Below are positions 17,588 through 25,934 of a DNA stretch of 41,844 nt, one piece after another. Source of the stretch: Firmicutes bacterium CAG:631 (GTDB taxonomy: Bacteria; Bacillota_I; Bacilli_A; RFN20; CAG-631). A program made the position numbers and the translations under genes. The notes under the pieces are model-generated. The model was given only the letters and a program-made list of their open reading frames with translations, did not search any database and was not told the DNA's origin. Every line of letters starts with the position of its first letter. Position 1 is the stretch's first letter. The stretch is taken from NCBI GenBank assembly GCA_000433015.1, contig HF997998.1, positions 21,083-62,926 of the forward strand, given 5' to 3'.

Positions 17588-17670
17588 TAAAAAAACCTTT
17601 TTTGAAGTGAGGCCCTCCTGTTAGTTGGTCTAACTTTTGGGTCTCATCTCATTTCAAGGTTTTTATTTTT
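17588..17670. terminator. long multi-tier bidirectional terminator element
   Basis: Between two convergent genes lies a nested structure. The outer arms are AAAACCTT...TGAAGT (from 17592) and ATTTCA-AGGTTTT (to about 17664), flanked by A and T runs on both sides. A middle stem GAGGCCC/GGGTCTC (17609-17615 with 17639-17645) and an apical stem GTTAG/CTAAC (17620-17624 with 17630-17634) complete it. The outer part can terminate in both directions. It is far more elaborate than the other terminators here. Confidence 0.65.
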
Positions 17671-19084
17671 CTCTTTGAATAATGGTTCTTGCGATTTTTA
17701 CACCATTAGCTCCCGCTTGGGCTAAACCGCGTGTAATTCCAGCACCATCGCCACCAACAAATAAATTTTTAATTTTTTTCGTTTCAAACTCATTGGTTAC
17801 ATCTACTCGATCGGAATAAAATTTCGCTTCGACTCCATAAAACAAGGTATGGTCATTTGCAATTCCTGGTGTTACATAATTTAATGCTTGAATCATTTCA
17901 ATAATCGATTTCATTGTTTTGTAAGGTAAAATTAACCCTAAATCTCCAGGAACGGCTTCTTTTAATGTCGGTTTTACAAATCCTTCTTCAATTCTTTTTT
18001 TGGTTGATCTTCTACCAAGTAAAATATCGCCAAATTTTTGAACAATGACACTACCACCACTTAACTTATTTGCTAATTCACTAATTTCTTTAGCATATTC
18101 GTTTGGATTTTTAAAGGGATCATCAAATTCTAAAGAAACTAACAAAGCAAAATTGGTGTTATCACTGCCTAATTTTGAATTGTGATAAGAGTGTCCATTA
18201 CAAACCATGACGCCATTATGATTTTCAATAACAACATAGCCACTCGGATTAGAACAAAAAGTTCGAACTTGTGTTCCTAAACTCGTAGAATAAATAAATT
18301 TTCCTTCATACAAGTATTTATTAATTTCATCCATGATAATATTATTGGTTTCTACACGAACACCAACATCGACACGATTATTATAACAACGAACTTTATG
18401 TTTCGTTAATGTTTTAGTTAACCATTCCGCTCCGGGTCTTCCCACTCCTAAAACAACATATTTAGAAGCAATTGTTGTATCATCTTGCAAAACAACACCC
18501 TTAACGACATCGTTTTCAATTAAAAGATCTTTTACTTCTGTGGCAAACAAAAAATCAATATGTTTTTTTAAAGTTTCATAAATATCTTTTAAAACATTTA
18601 AATTAATTTCTGTACCTAAGTGACGCACTTCACTGCGTAATAATTTTAAACCCACGGCAATTCCTTTTTTTTCAATTTCATAAACTTCTTTGGATTGTGG
18701 ATTTGTCAATTCTTGAGGAGCACCATGTTTTAAATTGATACTATCTACATAACGAATTAAACCCAAAACTTCTTCATCTGGCAAATAATCGGTCATCCAA
18801 CCGCCAAAATCACTCGTTATATTAAATTTACCATCAGAAAAAGCACCACAGCCGCCAAATCCACTGGTCATAGAACAACTTGGTTTACAACCACTATTGC
18901 CATAAATATCTTGGGGACATTGTTTAATTTTCTTTTGTAAAATGGGGCAAGTTCGATGGTCAATATCTAATCCTTTATCAATTAATAATATTGATTTTTT
19001 GGGATCTTTTACCATGAATTCATAAGCGGTAAAAATTCCTGTTGGCCCGCCACCGACAATAATCACATCATAATTTTCTTTCAT
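17663..19084 (-). CDS. NAD(FAD)-utilizing dehydrogenase, COG2509 family
   Basis: A 473-residue flavoprotein with an N-terminal Rossmann motif VIIVGGGPTGIFTAYE and the C-terminal FAD motif LFVGGDGAGITRGLAQAGANGVKIA. A Cys-rich segment at about 46-78 (CPILQKK...GCKPSC...GGCGAFSDGK) is typical of COG2509. The family is widespread in anaerobic Bacillota; the substrate is not established. AAGGAG precedes the ATG. It follows hpt by 13 bases in a likely four-gene operon with the GNAT-barstar and acetyltransferase genes. Confidence 0.88.
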   Translation of the reverse strand: MKENYDVIIVGGGPTGIFTAYEFMVKDPKKSILLIDKGLDIDHRTCPILQKKIKQCPQDIYGNSGCKPSCSMTSGFGGCGAFSDGKFNITSDFGGWMTDYLPDEEVLGLIRYVDSINLKHGAPQELTNPQSKEVYEIEKKGIAVGLKLLRSEVRHLGTEINLNVLKDIYETLKKHIDFLFATEVKDLLIENDVVKGVVLQDDTTIASKYVVLGVGRPGAEWLTKTLTKHKVRCYNNRVDVGVRVETNNIIMDEINKYLYEGKFIYSTSLGTQVRTFCSNPSGYVVIENHNGVMVCNGHSYHNSKLGSDNTNFALLVSLEFDDPFKNPNEYAKEISELANKLSGGSVIVQKFGDILLGRRSTKKRIEEGFVKPTLKEAVPGDLGLILPYKTMKSIIEMIQALNYVTPGIANDHTLFYGVEAKFYSDRVDVTNEFETKKIKNLFVGGDGAGITRGLAQAGANGVKIARTIIQREK

Positions 19085-19097
19085 TGTACTGCTCCTT

Positions 19098-19637
19098 TTA
19101 TTTATCCAAATATTTTAAATTCATAATTCCAACGCAAGGTAAATTGCGATATTTTTCATTATAATCTAATCCATAACCAATGACAAAACAATCTTCAATC
19201 TCAAAGCCAATATATTTAGGATTGATGTTCACTTCTCTTCTTGAAGGCTTACTTAATAAAGTGACAATTTCAATCGATTTAGCCTGATGTCGTTGAAAGT
19301 GTTGCACTAATTTTTGCGCTGTTAATCCTGTATCCACGATATCTTCAACAATTAAGATATCTTTATCTTGAATATCAAAATTGACAAAGTTTTTTAAAGT
19401 AACATTCCCAGATGATTGAACACCAATATAACTAGTTGCTTTAATAAATTCAATGCTAAGATCACATTGAATATTTTTTAACAGTTCAGCAAAAAACATA
19501 AATCCACCCTTTAATGTACAAATTAAAATGGGATTTTTATTCGCATAATCTTTTGTGATTTGTGTACCTAATTCTTGGCATCTTTTTTGAATATCTGATT
19601 CCTGATATAAAATTTTTGTCAATAAATCTTTTTGCAT
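19098..19637 (-). CDS. hpt: hypoxanthine phosphoribosyltransferase
   Basis: Purine salvage enzyme converting hypoxanthine or guanine plus PRPP to IMP or GMP. The 179-residue protein has the PRPP-binding loop ILIVEDIVDTGLTA, the N-terminal LICTLKGGFMFFAELLK and the C-terminal KYIGFEIEDCFVIGYGLDYNEKYRNLP. A GTG at 19646 lies inside the GAGGTG ribosome-binding site, so the ATG at 19637 is the start. It is in line with the acetyltransferase gene (19-base gap). Confidence 0.96.
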   Translation of the reverse strand: MQKDLLTKILYQESDIQKRCQELGTQITKDYANKNPILICTLKGGFMFFAELLKNIQCDLSIEFIKATSYIGVQSSGNVTLKNFVNFDIQDKDILIVEDIVDTGLTAQKLVQHFQRHQAKSIEIVTLLSKPSRREVNINPKYIGFEIEDCFVIGYGLDYNEKYRNLPCVGIMNLKYLDK

Positions 19638-19656
19638 TGAATTCACCTCTATTTAA

Positions 19657-20256
19657 TTATTCTAAGCAATCTTTTTTTGTTATTTCTCGAATAACTTTAC
19701 ATGGATTGCCTGCGGCTAATACACCTTCTGGGATATCATGGGTAACAACACTTCCTGAACCAATGACACTATTTTTTTTGATAGTGACCCCAGGATTAAT
19801 AATGACATTTCCAGCAATCCAAACATTTTCTTCAATTGTAATCGGCTTACAATATTCTAAATCAAATTTTCTTCCCGTAGCATCCGTACGCATATTTCTT
19901 TCTTTAGCTATTAATGAATGAAGAGGGGTATATAAAGATACATTTGGACCTATAAAAACATTATCTTTTATCACGACTTTAGCACAATCTAAAATCGTAC
20001 AATTATAGTTAATAAAACAATCATTTCCAATATAGGTATTACAACCATAATCTAAAAGTAGTCCCGTTTCAATAAAACTATCTTTTCCCAAATGTCCTAA
20101 AATGGATTGTAAAATTTCTTTTCTTTTAGGTAATTCATCATCATTTAAATGATTAAATTCCATCATTTTATTCCGTGCCAATCGTCGCAATTGAACTAAT
20201 TCAGCATCCGATGGATCATATAATTGATTGGCTAACATTTTTTCTTTTTCCGTCAT
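19657..20256 (-). CDS. sugar O-acetyltransferase (maltose/galactoside acetyltransferase family)
   Basis: The 199-residue protein starts with the N-terminal maltose-acetyltransferase domain (EKMLANQLYDPSDAELVQLRRLARNKMMEFN), followed by left-handed beta-helix hexapeptide repeats (YIGNDCFINYNCTILDCAKVVIKDNVFIGPNVSLYTPLHS). The catalytic His is probably that of the TPLHS segment. It ends with IAGNVIINPGVTIKKNSVIGSGSVV and AAGNPCKVIREI. It transfers acetyl from acetyl-CoA to a sugar hydroxyl; the physiological acceptor is unknown. Six bases separate it from the GNAT-barstar stop, whose last codons hold its AAAGGG site. Confidence 0.92.
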   Translation of the reverse strand: MTEKEKMLANQLYDPSDAELVQLRRLARNKMMEFNHLNDDELPKRKEILQSILGHLGKDSFIETGLLLDYGCNTYIGNDCFINYNCTILDCAKVVIKDNVFIGPNVSLYTPLHSLIAKERNMRTDATGRKFDLEYCKPITIEENVWIAGNVIINPGVTIKKNSVIGSGSVVTHDIPEGVLAAGNPCKVIREITKKDCLE

Positions 20257-20262
20257 TTTTAT

Positions 20263-21030
20263 CTACCCTTTCTTTTTTAATTGAATATGGTTTTTAGCTT
20301 GAAAAACAGCTATTATATCTTGCATTTCATTTTTTAAATACTTTAAAGATAAAGTAAAATTTTCCCAAATCACAATAATTGGTTCATGATAAGCATAAAC
20401 TCCATATCCACCATCTAAAATATCCTCTAAAGCATCCAAATTATGTCCCATTTTAAATAAAAGATTTTTTGTAAATTTTTTTTCGATTTCTTGATAAAAA
20501 TCTTCTTTATTTTGCATCTTTTTCCCATCGATAACAATCGTTTTGGGCATTTCATAAATATTTAAGATGCCATGATATTGTTTGTTTTTATTCAAAGATA
20601 ACTCTAAAACAAATTGATTATCAATCTTTGCATTGTAAGCCTGTTTAGTGGGATAAAAACCAAAACGACCATAATAATTGGGATCTCCAACTAAAAAAAC
20701 AGCATCAATGCCTGTTTTTTTTGCTTGTTGTAAGGCATATTGTATCAATTGAGTCCCAATCGTTTGATGGCGATAGTCTATATGAACAGCCAAAGGAGCA
20801 AGTAAAAAAACTTTATCTTTTCCAATAAAAGTGATATTTAATTTAACATGTCCTATCACTTGATGATTTAAAACATAAATATATTCATATTGATTATCAT
20901 TTTCTGGAATCGTTCTTAAATAATCTAAAAAATCTTGTTCTGTACCATCTGAAACTTTAGCGGTTTGAAAAGCTTTTTTTATAAAATCATAAATTACAGG
21001 ATAATCTTGTTCGATCACTTGTCTTATCAT
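20263..21030 (-). CDS. GNAT acetyltransferase fused to a barstar-like domain
   Basis: The 255-residue protein has two parts. Residues about 1-160 are a GNAT domain of the YhbS kind, with the acetyl-CoA loop YRHQTIGTQLIQYAL (86-100) and VFLVGDPNYYGRFGFYP (111-127). Residues about 163-247 match barstar, the barnase inhibitor fold: KTIVIDGKKMQNKEDFYQEI, then HNLDALEDILDGG, then PIIVIWENFTLS and IIAVFQ. In barstar the helix NLDALWD carries the two Asp that contact the barnase active site; here both Asp remain (NLDALED) and the Trp is Glu. No barnase-like RNase is in the window. The start at 21030 follows GGGTG; a GTG at 21051 has no site. Confidence 0.8.
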   Translation of the reverse strand: MIRQVIEQDYPVIYDFIKKAFQTAKVSDGTEQDFLDYLRTIPENDNQYEYIYVLNHQVIGHVKLNITFIGKDKVFLLAPLAVHIDYRHQTIGTQLIQYALQQAKKTGIDAVFLVGDPNYYGRFGFYPTKQAYNAKIDNQFVLELSLNKNKQYHGILNIYEMPKTIVIDGKKMQNKEDFYQEIEKKFTKNLLFKMGHNLDALEDILDGGYGVYAYHEPIIVIWENFTLSLKYLKNEMQDIIAVFQAKNHIQLKKKG

Positions 21031-21095
21031 GTTTTCACCCACTTTCGCCACTTTTTAATTATACATAAATTTTAAAATACAAAAAAGAGTGAAAA

Positions 21096-21123
21096 TGAAA
21101 AATGCATAATAAAATTATGCATT
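21096..21123 (-). terminator. terminator of the lipoprotein gene ending at 21149
   Basis: A 10-bp perfect stem AATGCATAAT/ATTATGCATT (21101-21110 with 21114-21123) with a short loop is followed on the minus strand by TTTCATTTTC. Confidence 0.65.
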
Positions 21124-21148
21124 CAAAGATTCTTTGAAATCAATTTAA

Positions 21149-21766
21149 TTATTTTGTTTCAAAAAGTTTAATGTAACTAAAAATTGGACGACTATTTGTT
21201 AATCCATTTAATGGAGATGAAAATTTAATAGAATTTAAATCTTCCACTTCAAGTTCAAGAACAATCATTTCTGTTGAACCAGTATATAAAGTAGCTTCTC
21301 CATCATTTAAAGAAAGATTGAAGTCTTCTTCATCTCCACCATTTCTACTCCAAGAATAGAGTCCTAATTCAATTTTATCAATACTGGTAGAAGCAGCAAA
21401 TGCTAAAGTAATGCTTCCGTTATTTTTTCCATTTAATTTTAAGCCAGGCACTTTATGACCTTGAGAAACTTGTGCTTTTTCAACTCCTGTATCTGATGCT
21501 GTAACAGAAGTTAAAGATAAAGAAGATCCACTTGTTTGATTCACAAATAAAGATGTAATATCTCCTTTTAAGTCAATGCCACGATCTGGCAAAGAATCAT
21601 CATAAGATCCACTGATTCCTGATAAATCATAGTGTGCAACTTCTACTAGTGTTCCTGAACCACTAGAACCACCATTACTACCTGTATCATCTTGATTTTC
21701 ATTACATGCAACTAAACCTAAAGATAAAACTAAAGCTGGAATTAAAAATAATTTTAATTTTTTCAT
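21149..21766 (-). CDS. predicted lipoprotein, function unknown
   Basis: 205 residues. Signal peptide MKKLKLFLIPALVLSLGLVAC gives a lipobox LVAC with Cys21, then a Gly/Ser-rich linker (GSNGGSSGSG). The mature part is beta-rich (DLSGISGSYDD..., ITLAFAASTSIDKIELGLYSWSRNG, IKFSSPLNG) and could be a small jelly-roll or carbohydrate-binding-like fold; this is inference. AAGGAG precedes the ATG at 21766. It is divergent from the three-gene lipoprotein operon on the plus strand and has its own terminator. Confidence 0.8.
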   Translation of the reverse strand: MKKLKLFLIPALVLSLGLVACNENQDDTGSNGGSSGSGTLVEVAHYDLSGISGSYDDSLPDRGIDLKGDITSLFVNQTSGSSLSLTSVTASDTGVEKAQVSQGHKVPGLKLNGKNNGSITLAFAASTSIDKIELGLYSWSRNGGDEEDFNLSLNDGEATLYTGSTEMIVLELEVEDLNSIKFSSPLNGLTNSRPIFSYIKLFETK

Positions 21767-21869
21767 AGAATACTCCTTTTCCCTTTCCAAAATAAGTATA
21801 CTATATAAATTCTTTTTTTCCAATCCCTTAACGATTTTTTATTACTTTTTTGATTTTTTAAAAAAATAG

Positions 21870-21898
21870 TTGTAACTCCTTTTTGAAAGGAATATAAT
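21870..21898 (+). promoter_or_regulatory. promoter of the lipoprotein operon with dyad in the spacer
   Basis: TTGTAA (21870-21875), 17 bases, TATAAT (21893-21898). The spacer holds a perfect dyad TCCTTT-TTG-AAAGGA (21877-21891), a possible repressor site. The operon starts 43 bases downstream. Confidence 0.65.
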
Positions 21899-21941
21899 TT
21901 TATAATAAGTATTTGTGCATCATGCATTGGAGGGGATTGCG

Positions 21942-23069
21942 TTGATTCAAAAAAGATGGTTAGCATTATTGGCTTGTTTCCTTTGTGCTTCATGTCAAAA
22001 TTCAACAAATCAAAGTTCAACAACATCTAGTTTCACTTCAACTGGTCCAATTTATCAAAATCAATGGCCAACAGATGTTCAAAATATTATTGAACAAGGC
22101 TGCAATGGTTTTAGTATTCCTTTTTTTGAAGCAACCTATTATGAGGCCTCTTTAGAAGATACTGGTTCAGGAACTTTTGCTGTCATTTATTGTTATGGTT
22201 TTGATGAAAAAAATGCAGTAGAAACCTATAGTACTACTTTACAAAATAATGGATATGAAATTGAAGACTTAACGGTGGATTATGGTTGCTATTATGCGCA
22301 AAAAAACATTTCAACAGTTTCTACTTCAGTCATTCAATATAATTTTGTTCGAGATCCTATCGATAATTATTTTATGATTGCTACAAGTGTTACAGGTACA
22401 ACGCAATCTTCTAATCAATCCACAACATGGCCAAGTGAAGCCATTCAAGCCGTATTAAATACGAATCTCCCCTATTTTGAAGCAGATAAGTATGTTTATG
22501 CTCCTTATGTGACAGGAGACGGATCTTTAGGATTTATTATTAATTGCTATGGAGAAAATGTCGATGAAACGAGCCAAAATCAATATAAAGAAACTTTAGC
22601 AAAAGAGGGTTTTACAATTTCTGATTCGGGTTATACCTCTTTTGGAGTCAAAGAAGATTTGCATATCATGTTTTATTATTCTCAATATGATTTAGAAGAG
22701 GCTTATTTTGTCATTTATGCTTATTATAAAGAAACACCTTCATCCAAATGGCCAAGTAATGAACTATATGCATCTACTGGATTAATTCTTCCCATTTATC
22801 AACAAGAAGGAATTACAATTGAATATCAAAATGTAACACAAGAGAATATCACTTACTTTTGTATTTGGATATGGGGTGCAGATGACCAATCTTTAGAAAC
22901 GTATCATCAACAATTATTAAAAGAGGGATGGTTGATTGTTGAAACGGGGTCTATTGATCATGGTTATGTCTATAAAGATGAAAGTGGTCAACATCGCATT
23001 CAAAGCATTTACTATCCAAAAGAAATGACTTATGAAACGCAAGATTGTTTATTTTTAATGATTCGTTAG
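21942..23069 (+). CDS. lipoprotein with three 'WP' repeat domains (TTG start)
   Basis: The 375-residue product begins at TTG, placed 6 bases after GGAGGGG; an upstream ATG at 21915 has no site. The signal peptide ends in FLCASC (Cys18, with an atypical Cys at -3), followed by a Ser/Thr/Asn linker. The mature part is three tandem domains of about 100 residues starting at Trp42, Trp163 and Trp270. Each begins WP-[ST]-x-x and has an aromatic-rich core (FFEATYYEAS, YFEADKYVYAP, IYQQEGITIEY). Each then has a Y-x-x-x-L-x-x-x-G-[YFW]-x-I helix-turn (YSTTLQNNGYEI, YKETLAKEGFTI, YHQQLLKEGWLI). The same domain occurs twice in the lipoprotein at 25935. I do not recognise it as a named family. Confidence 0.82.
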   Translation: MIQKRWLALLACFLCASCQNSTNQSSTTSSFTSTGPIYQNQWPTDVQNIIEQGCNGFSIPFFEATYYEASLEDTGSGTFAVIYCYGFDEKNAVETYSTTLQNNGYEIEDLTVDYGCYYAQKNISTVSTSVIQYNFVRDPIDNYFMIATSVTGTTQSSNQSTTWPSEAIQAVLNTNLPYFEADKYVYAPYVTGDGSLGFIINCYGENVDETSQNQYKETLAKEGFTISDSGYTSFGVKEDLHIMFYYSQYDLEEAYFVIYAYYKETPSSKWPSNELYASTGLILPIYQQEGITIEYQNVTQENITYFCIWIWGADDQSLETYHQQLLKEGWLIVETGSIDHGYVYKDESGQHRIQSIYYPKEMTYETQDCLFLMIR

Positions 23070-23074
23070 GTATT

Positions 23075-23099
23075 AATAACTCCAAATTGGAGAGTTATT
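23075..23099 (+). terminator. weak hairpin between lipoprotein genes
   Basis: AATAACTC (23075-23082) pairs with GAGTTATT (23092-23099). It is followed by TAATATATAAT rather than a T run, so it is more likely a partial terminator or processing site setting relative expression of the two genes. The 66-base gap also holds the GAAAGGGG site of the next gene. Confidence 0.35.
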
Positions 23100-23135
23100 T
23101 AATATATAATTATAATTTTTGAAAGGGGAAAAATT

Positions 23136-25925
23136 ATGAAAAAGTTGAAGTTATTTAGCGGATTGATTCTTGCTATGATTAGCGTTTTAATCGTTGGTTG
23201 TAGTAAAGATGGTAAAGGAAGTTCATCTTCCTTGGGGCAAATCTCTGACAGTTCACCTATCGGTGGTACTTCTAGTGGAGGTCAAACGCCCAATCGAAAT
23301 GCACTTGAAGAAGCTTTAAATAGCGATTATTCAAATGCAACGATTTATGTTGAACAAGTTTATCCTTTATATGAAGGTGGCGAATTATTTGAAGAATACA
23401 CCTATGAATTAAATTATGAAGGATATACGATTATTCAAAACTTGGATAATCCTGATTTAGATGATCTTTATTATCATGATTATGAAGGAGAAAGTCATCT
23501 TTATTTTGCGGATAATTATGGAAATGGAGATGCATGGTTATCCCATGGTTATAATGATGCTCCTTTGGCTTTAGAAAATGTTTACTTTTCTACAAAAGTC
23601 GCTTTAGAAGAACTCAATGCTGATGATGCCACTTATGCAGCAGGCTCTTATATTATTGAGGATCCTGAAGTGGTAGCAAATTTGAATATGACGGTCTTCT
23701 TATTTGCTTGGTACATTGATGTGGATTATGTATCCATTACTGTCTCTGATGGTAAATTATACCGTATTTTAGGAATGACAGATGAATCCGACGATATTTT
23801 TGTTCGTGTTACTTTTTCTGAAATCGGAACAACCACCTATACAGGAACTTTACCTGAAAAACCAAATGCAGATAATGTAAAAACCTATGCTGAATATACC
23901 GGTATTGATCCGACTCCTGATGTTCCAATGACCTCTTTAACTGTCGACTTTGTCGATGACCAAGAAGATGGCGTGATTGAAATTGAAGAAGAAATTGAAA
24001 TCAAACGGACTTATCTTCCTGAAAATGCAACCAATACTTCTGTTCAATGGGTTTCAGCCAATCCTAATATTGCAACCATTGATTACTCCTTTACTTCAGG
24101 ACAAGCCGTGATTACAGGTGTTGCAGAAGGAACAACTGAAGTTTATGCTATTTCTGAAAATCAAATCGAATCGAATCATTTAACGATTACGGTTAATCCA
24201 TTAGCGCAATCCACCTTGGAAAATTGTTTGTATGAATTTACTTTTTCTAGTTTAAATGAAGACAATTCTGTAACCGTTGTGAATCAACTTGCAAATGGCA
24301 AAACCGCACAAGTTTCTGCAAACAAAGCAAGTGTCTATAGTGGTGCAAACGGAGATAATGTCTTTACAGCAGACGATACTCTATTAGTTTTAAATCCATC
24401 AAAACAAGGTGGAGATTTGGCTGGTGCCTATGTCTCTTATAATTTTGGATATCAACAAGTTTCCGGTATTTCTTTCTATTATGGTTTGCAATGGAATGCC
24501 GATAAAAATAATTTATCTTGGTTAACACAAGCAGAAATTCAAGTTTCAACAGATGGTGCAGTTTGGACAACTGCCGTCAATATCTTAGATGAAATCAAAA
24601 CTAATGTTTCTAGTAATAATGTAAAATTATTAGAAGCTGAATTTGCACCAACAACTTATGTTCGCGTATTATTAAAAAGTAATATGGTTGGAAAAGACTT
24701 CCGCTTTAGTACAACCCAAATGAATTTCTATGCCAATGATCTTTGTGAAGAACTTCCAAATGAACCAGAAGAAGTTAAAGTTGAATCCATTACAATTTCA
24801 ACTACCGCTACTGAAGTTGAAGTGGGCAATCAACTAACTTTTGAAGCGATTGTATCCCCTAATGATGCAACCAATAAAACGGTTATTTGGCAAAGTTCTC
24901 AACCTAGTAAAGCATCGATTAGCCAAAATGGTGTATTGACTGCTTTGGAAAGTGGAACCGTTGAAATCAGCGCTACTTCTTATGATGGTTCCGTTACTTC
25001 TAATGTCATTACAATTACTATTCAAGAGCAACCACTCGTTTTACCTTCTTCTTATCTTGGAACTTGGAAAGGAACAGACCTATATGGTGTTGAAGTGACT
25101 TTAACAATTGAAGAAGAAAGTGCAACTTTGGTTGTTGATACAGAAGAAATTTCTTTAACCCTATCTTCTTATGATTCAACAAATCAAGTTTATATTTTTG
25201 TAACAGAAGATAGTGAGGAAGTCGCTATCGCTATTCCTAGCGGCTATGCGGATGTTTTAAATGTAGAAGCTTATTTAACTTCTACCATTATCATGGCAAA
25301 TCATGAAGATAGTGATAATCCTGCATTTACTAGAGTCATTGCTGTTACTTCTATCAATATTTCAGCAGGAAATCAATCTACCACATTAAATATTGATGAT
25401 TCATTACAACTTAGTATTTCTATTTATCCTAATAATGCAAATGAAGGAACAAGTGTTACTTGGACTTCTTCTAATCCAGATGTAGCTACCGTTTCTTCTT
25501 CTGGTCAAGTCGTAGCAAAAGGCCCTGGAGAAACGACAATTACTGCTGAATCTGCAAATGGCGTAACTTCAAATGAAATTGTCATTACGGTCAATGAACC
25601 AATATCTGGTGGTGATATTACCGAAATTGAAGAAATTGTTGGCGTTTGGGAACCAGCAGGTGGAGATATTGACTATGATGCTTATGAAATTTTAACCTTT
25701 ACGATTAATGCAGATGGAACGGCCGATTTAAATTGTGATGCTAGTTCCTCTTTAGCCGATCATATCCCATTTACTTATGTTAGTACAGATGGTACCGATT
25801 ATGTCTTTGTTGATGAAGATGGATATGAATTAACCTTTACTTATGATGGCACAAATGGATATTTAGCATATGAAGGGGATTATTTATATCTTTATGGTTC
25901 AAGCGCATATGAAAAAATCGCTTAG
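23136..25925 (+). CDS. large lipoprotein with Big_2 Ig-like and discoidin-like domains
   Basis: 929 residues. Signal peptide ends LIVGC (Cys22), then a Ser/Gly linker. The order is: an N-terminal domain (about 50-250, LolA-like in feel); Big_2 Ig-like domain 1 (about 265-350, WVSANPNIATIDYSF...GVAEGTTEVYAIS); a discoidin-like domain (about 360-535); Big_2 domain 2 (about 545-630, VIWQSSQPSKASISQNGVLTALESGTVEI); a small beta domain starting LGTWKG (about 635-730); Big_2 domain 3 (about 735-820, VTWTSSNPDVATVSSSGQVVAKGPGETTI); and a second small domain starting VGVWEP. This is a surface adhesion or glycan-binding architecture. It is the middle gene of a lipoprotein operon; the next gene starts 9 bases later. 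Confidence 0.85.
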   Translation: MKKLKLFSGLILAMISVLIVGCSKDGKGSSSSLGQISDSSPIGGTSSGGQTPNRNALEEALNSDYSNATIYVEQVYPLYEGGELFEEYTYELNYEGYTIIQNLDNPDLDDLYYHDYEGESHLYFADNYGNGDAWLSHGYNDAPLALENVYFSTKVALEELNADDATYAAGSYIIEDPEVVANLNMTVFLFAWYIDVDYVSITVSDGKLYRILGMTDESDDIFVRVTFSEIGTTTYTGTLPEKPNADNVKTYAEYTGIDPTPDVPMTSLTVDFVDDQEDGVIEIEEEIEIKRTYLPENATNTSVQWVSANPNIATIDYSFTSGQAVITGVAEGTTEVYAISENQIESNHLTITVNPLAQSTLENCLYEFTFSSLNEDNSVTVVNQLANGKTAQVSANKASVYSGANGDNVFTADDTLLVLNPSKQGGDLAGAYVSYNFGYQQVSGISFYYGLQWNADKNNLSWLTQAEIQVSTDGAVWTTAVNILDEIKTNVSSNNVKLLEAEFAPTTYVRVLLKSNMVGKDFRFSTTQMNFYANDLCEELPNEPEEVKVESITISTTATEVEVGNQLTFEAIVSPNDATNKTVIWQSSQPSKASISQNGVLTALESGTVEISATSYDGSVTSNVITITIQEQPLVLPSSYLGTWKGTDLYGVEVTLTIEEESATLVVDTEEISLTLSSYDSTNQVYIFVTEDSEEVAIAIPSGYADVLNVEAYLTSTIIMANHEDSDNPAFTRVIAVTSINISAGNQSTTLNIDDSLQLSISIYPNNANEGTSVTWTSSNPDVATVSSSGQVVAKGPGETTITAESANGVTSNEIVITVNEPISGGDITEIEEIVGVWEPAGGDIDYDAYEILTFTINADGTADLNCDASSSLADHIPFTYVSTDGTDYVFVDEDGYELTFTYDGTNGYLAYEGDYLYLYGSSAYEKIA

Positions 25926-25934
25926 AGGCGTTTT

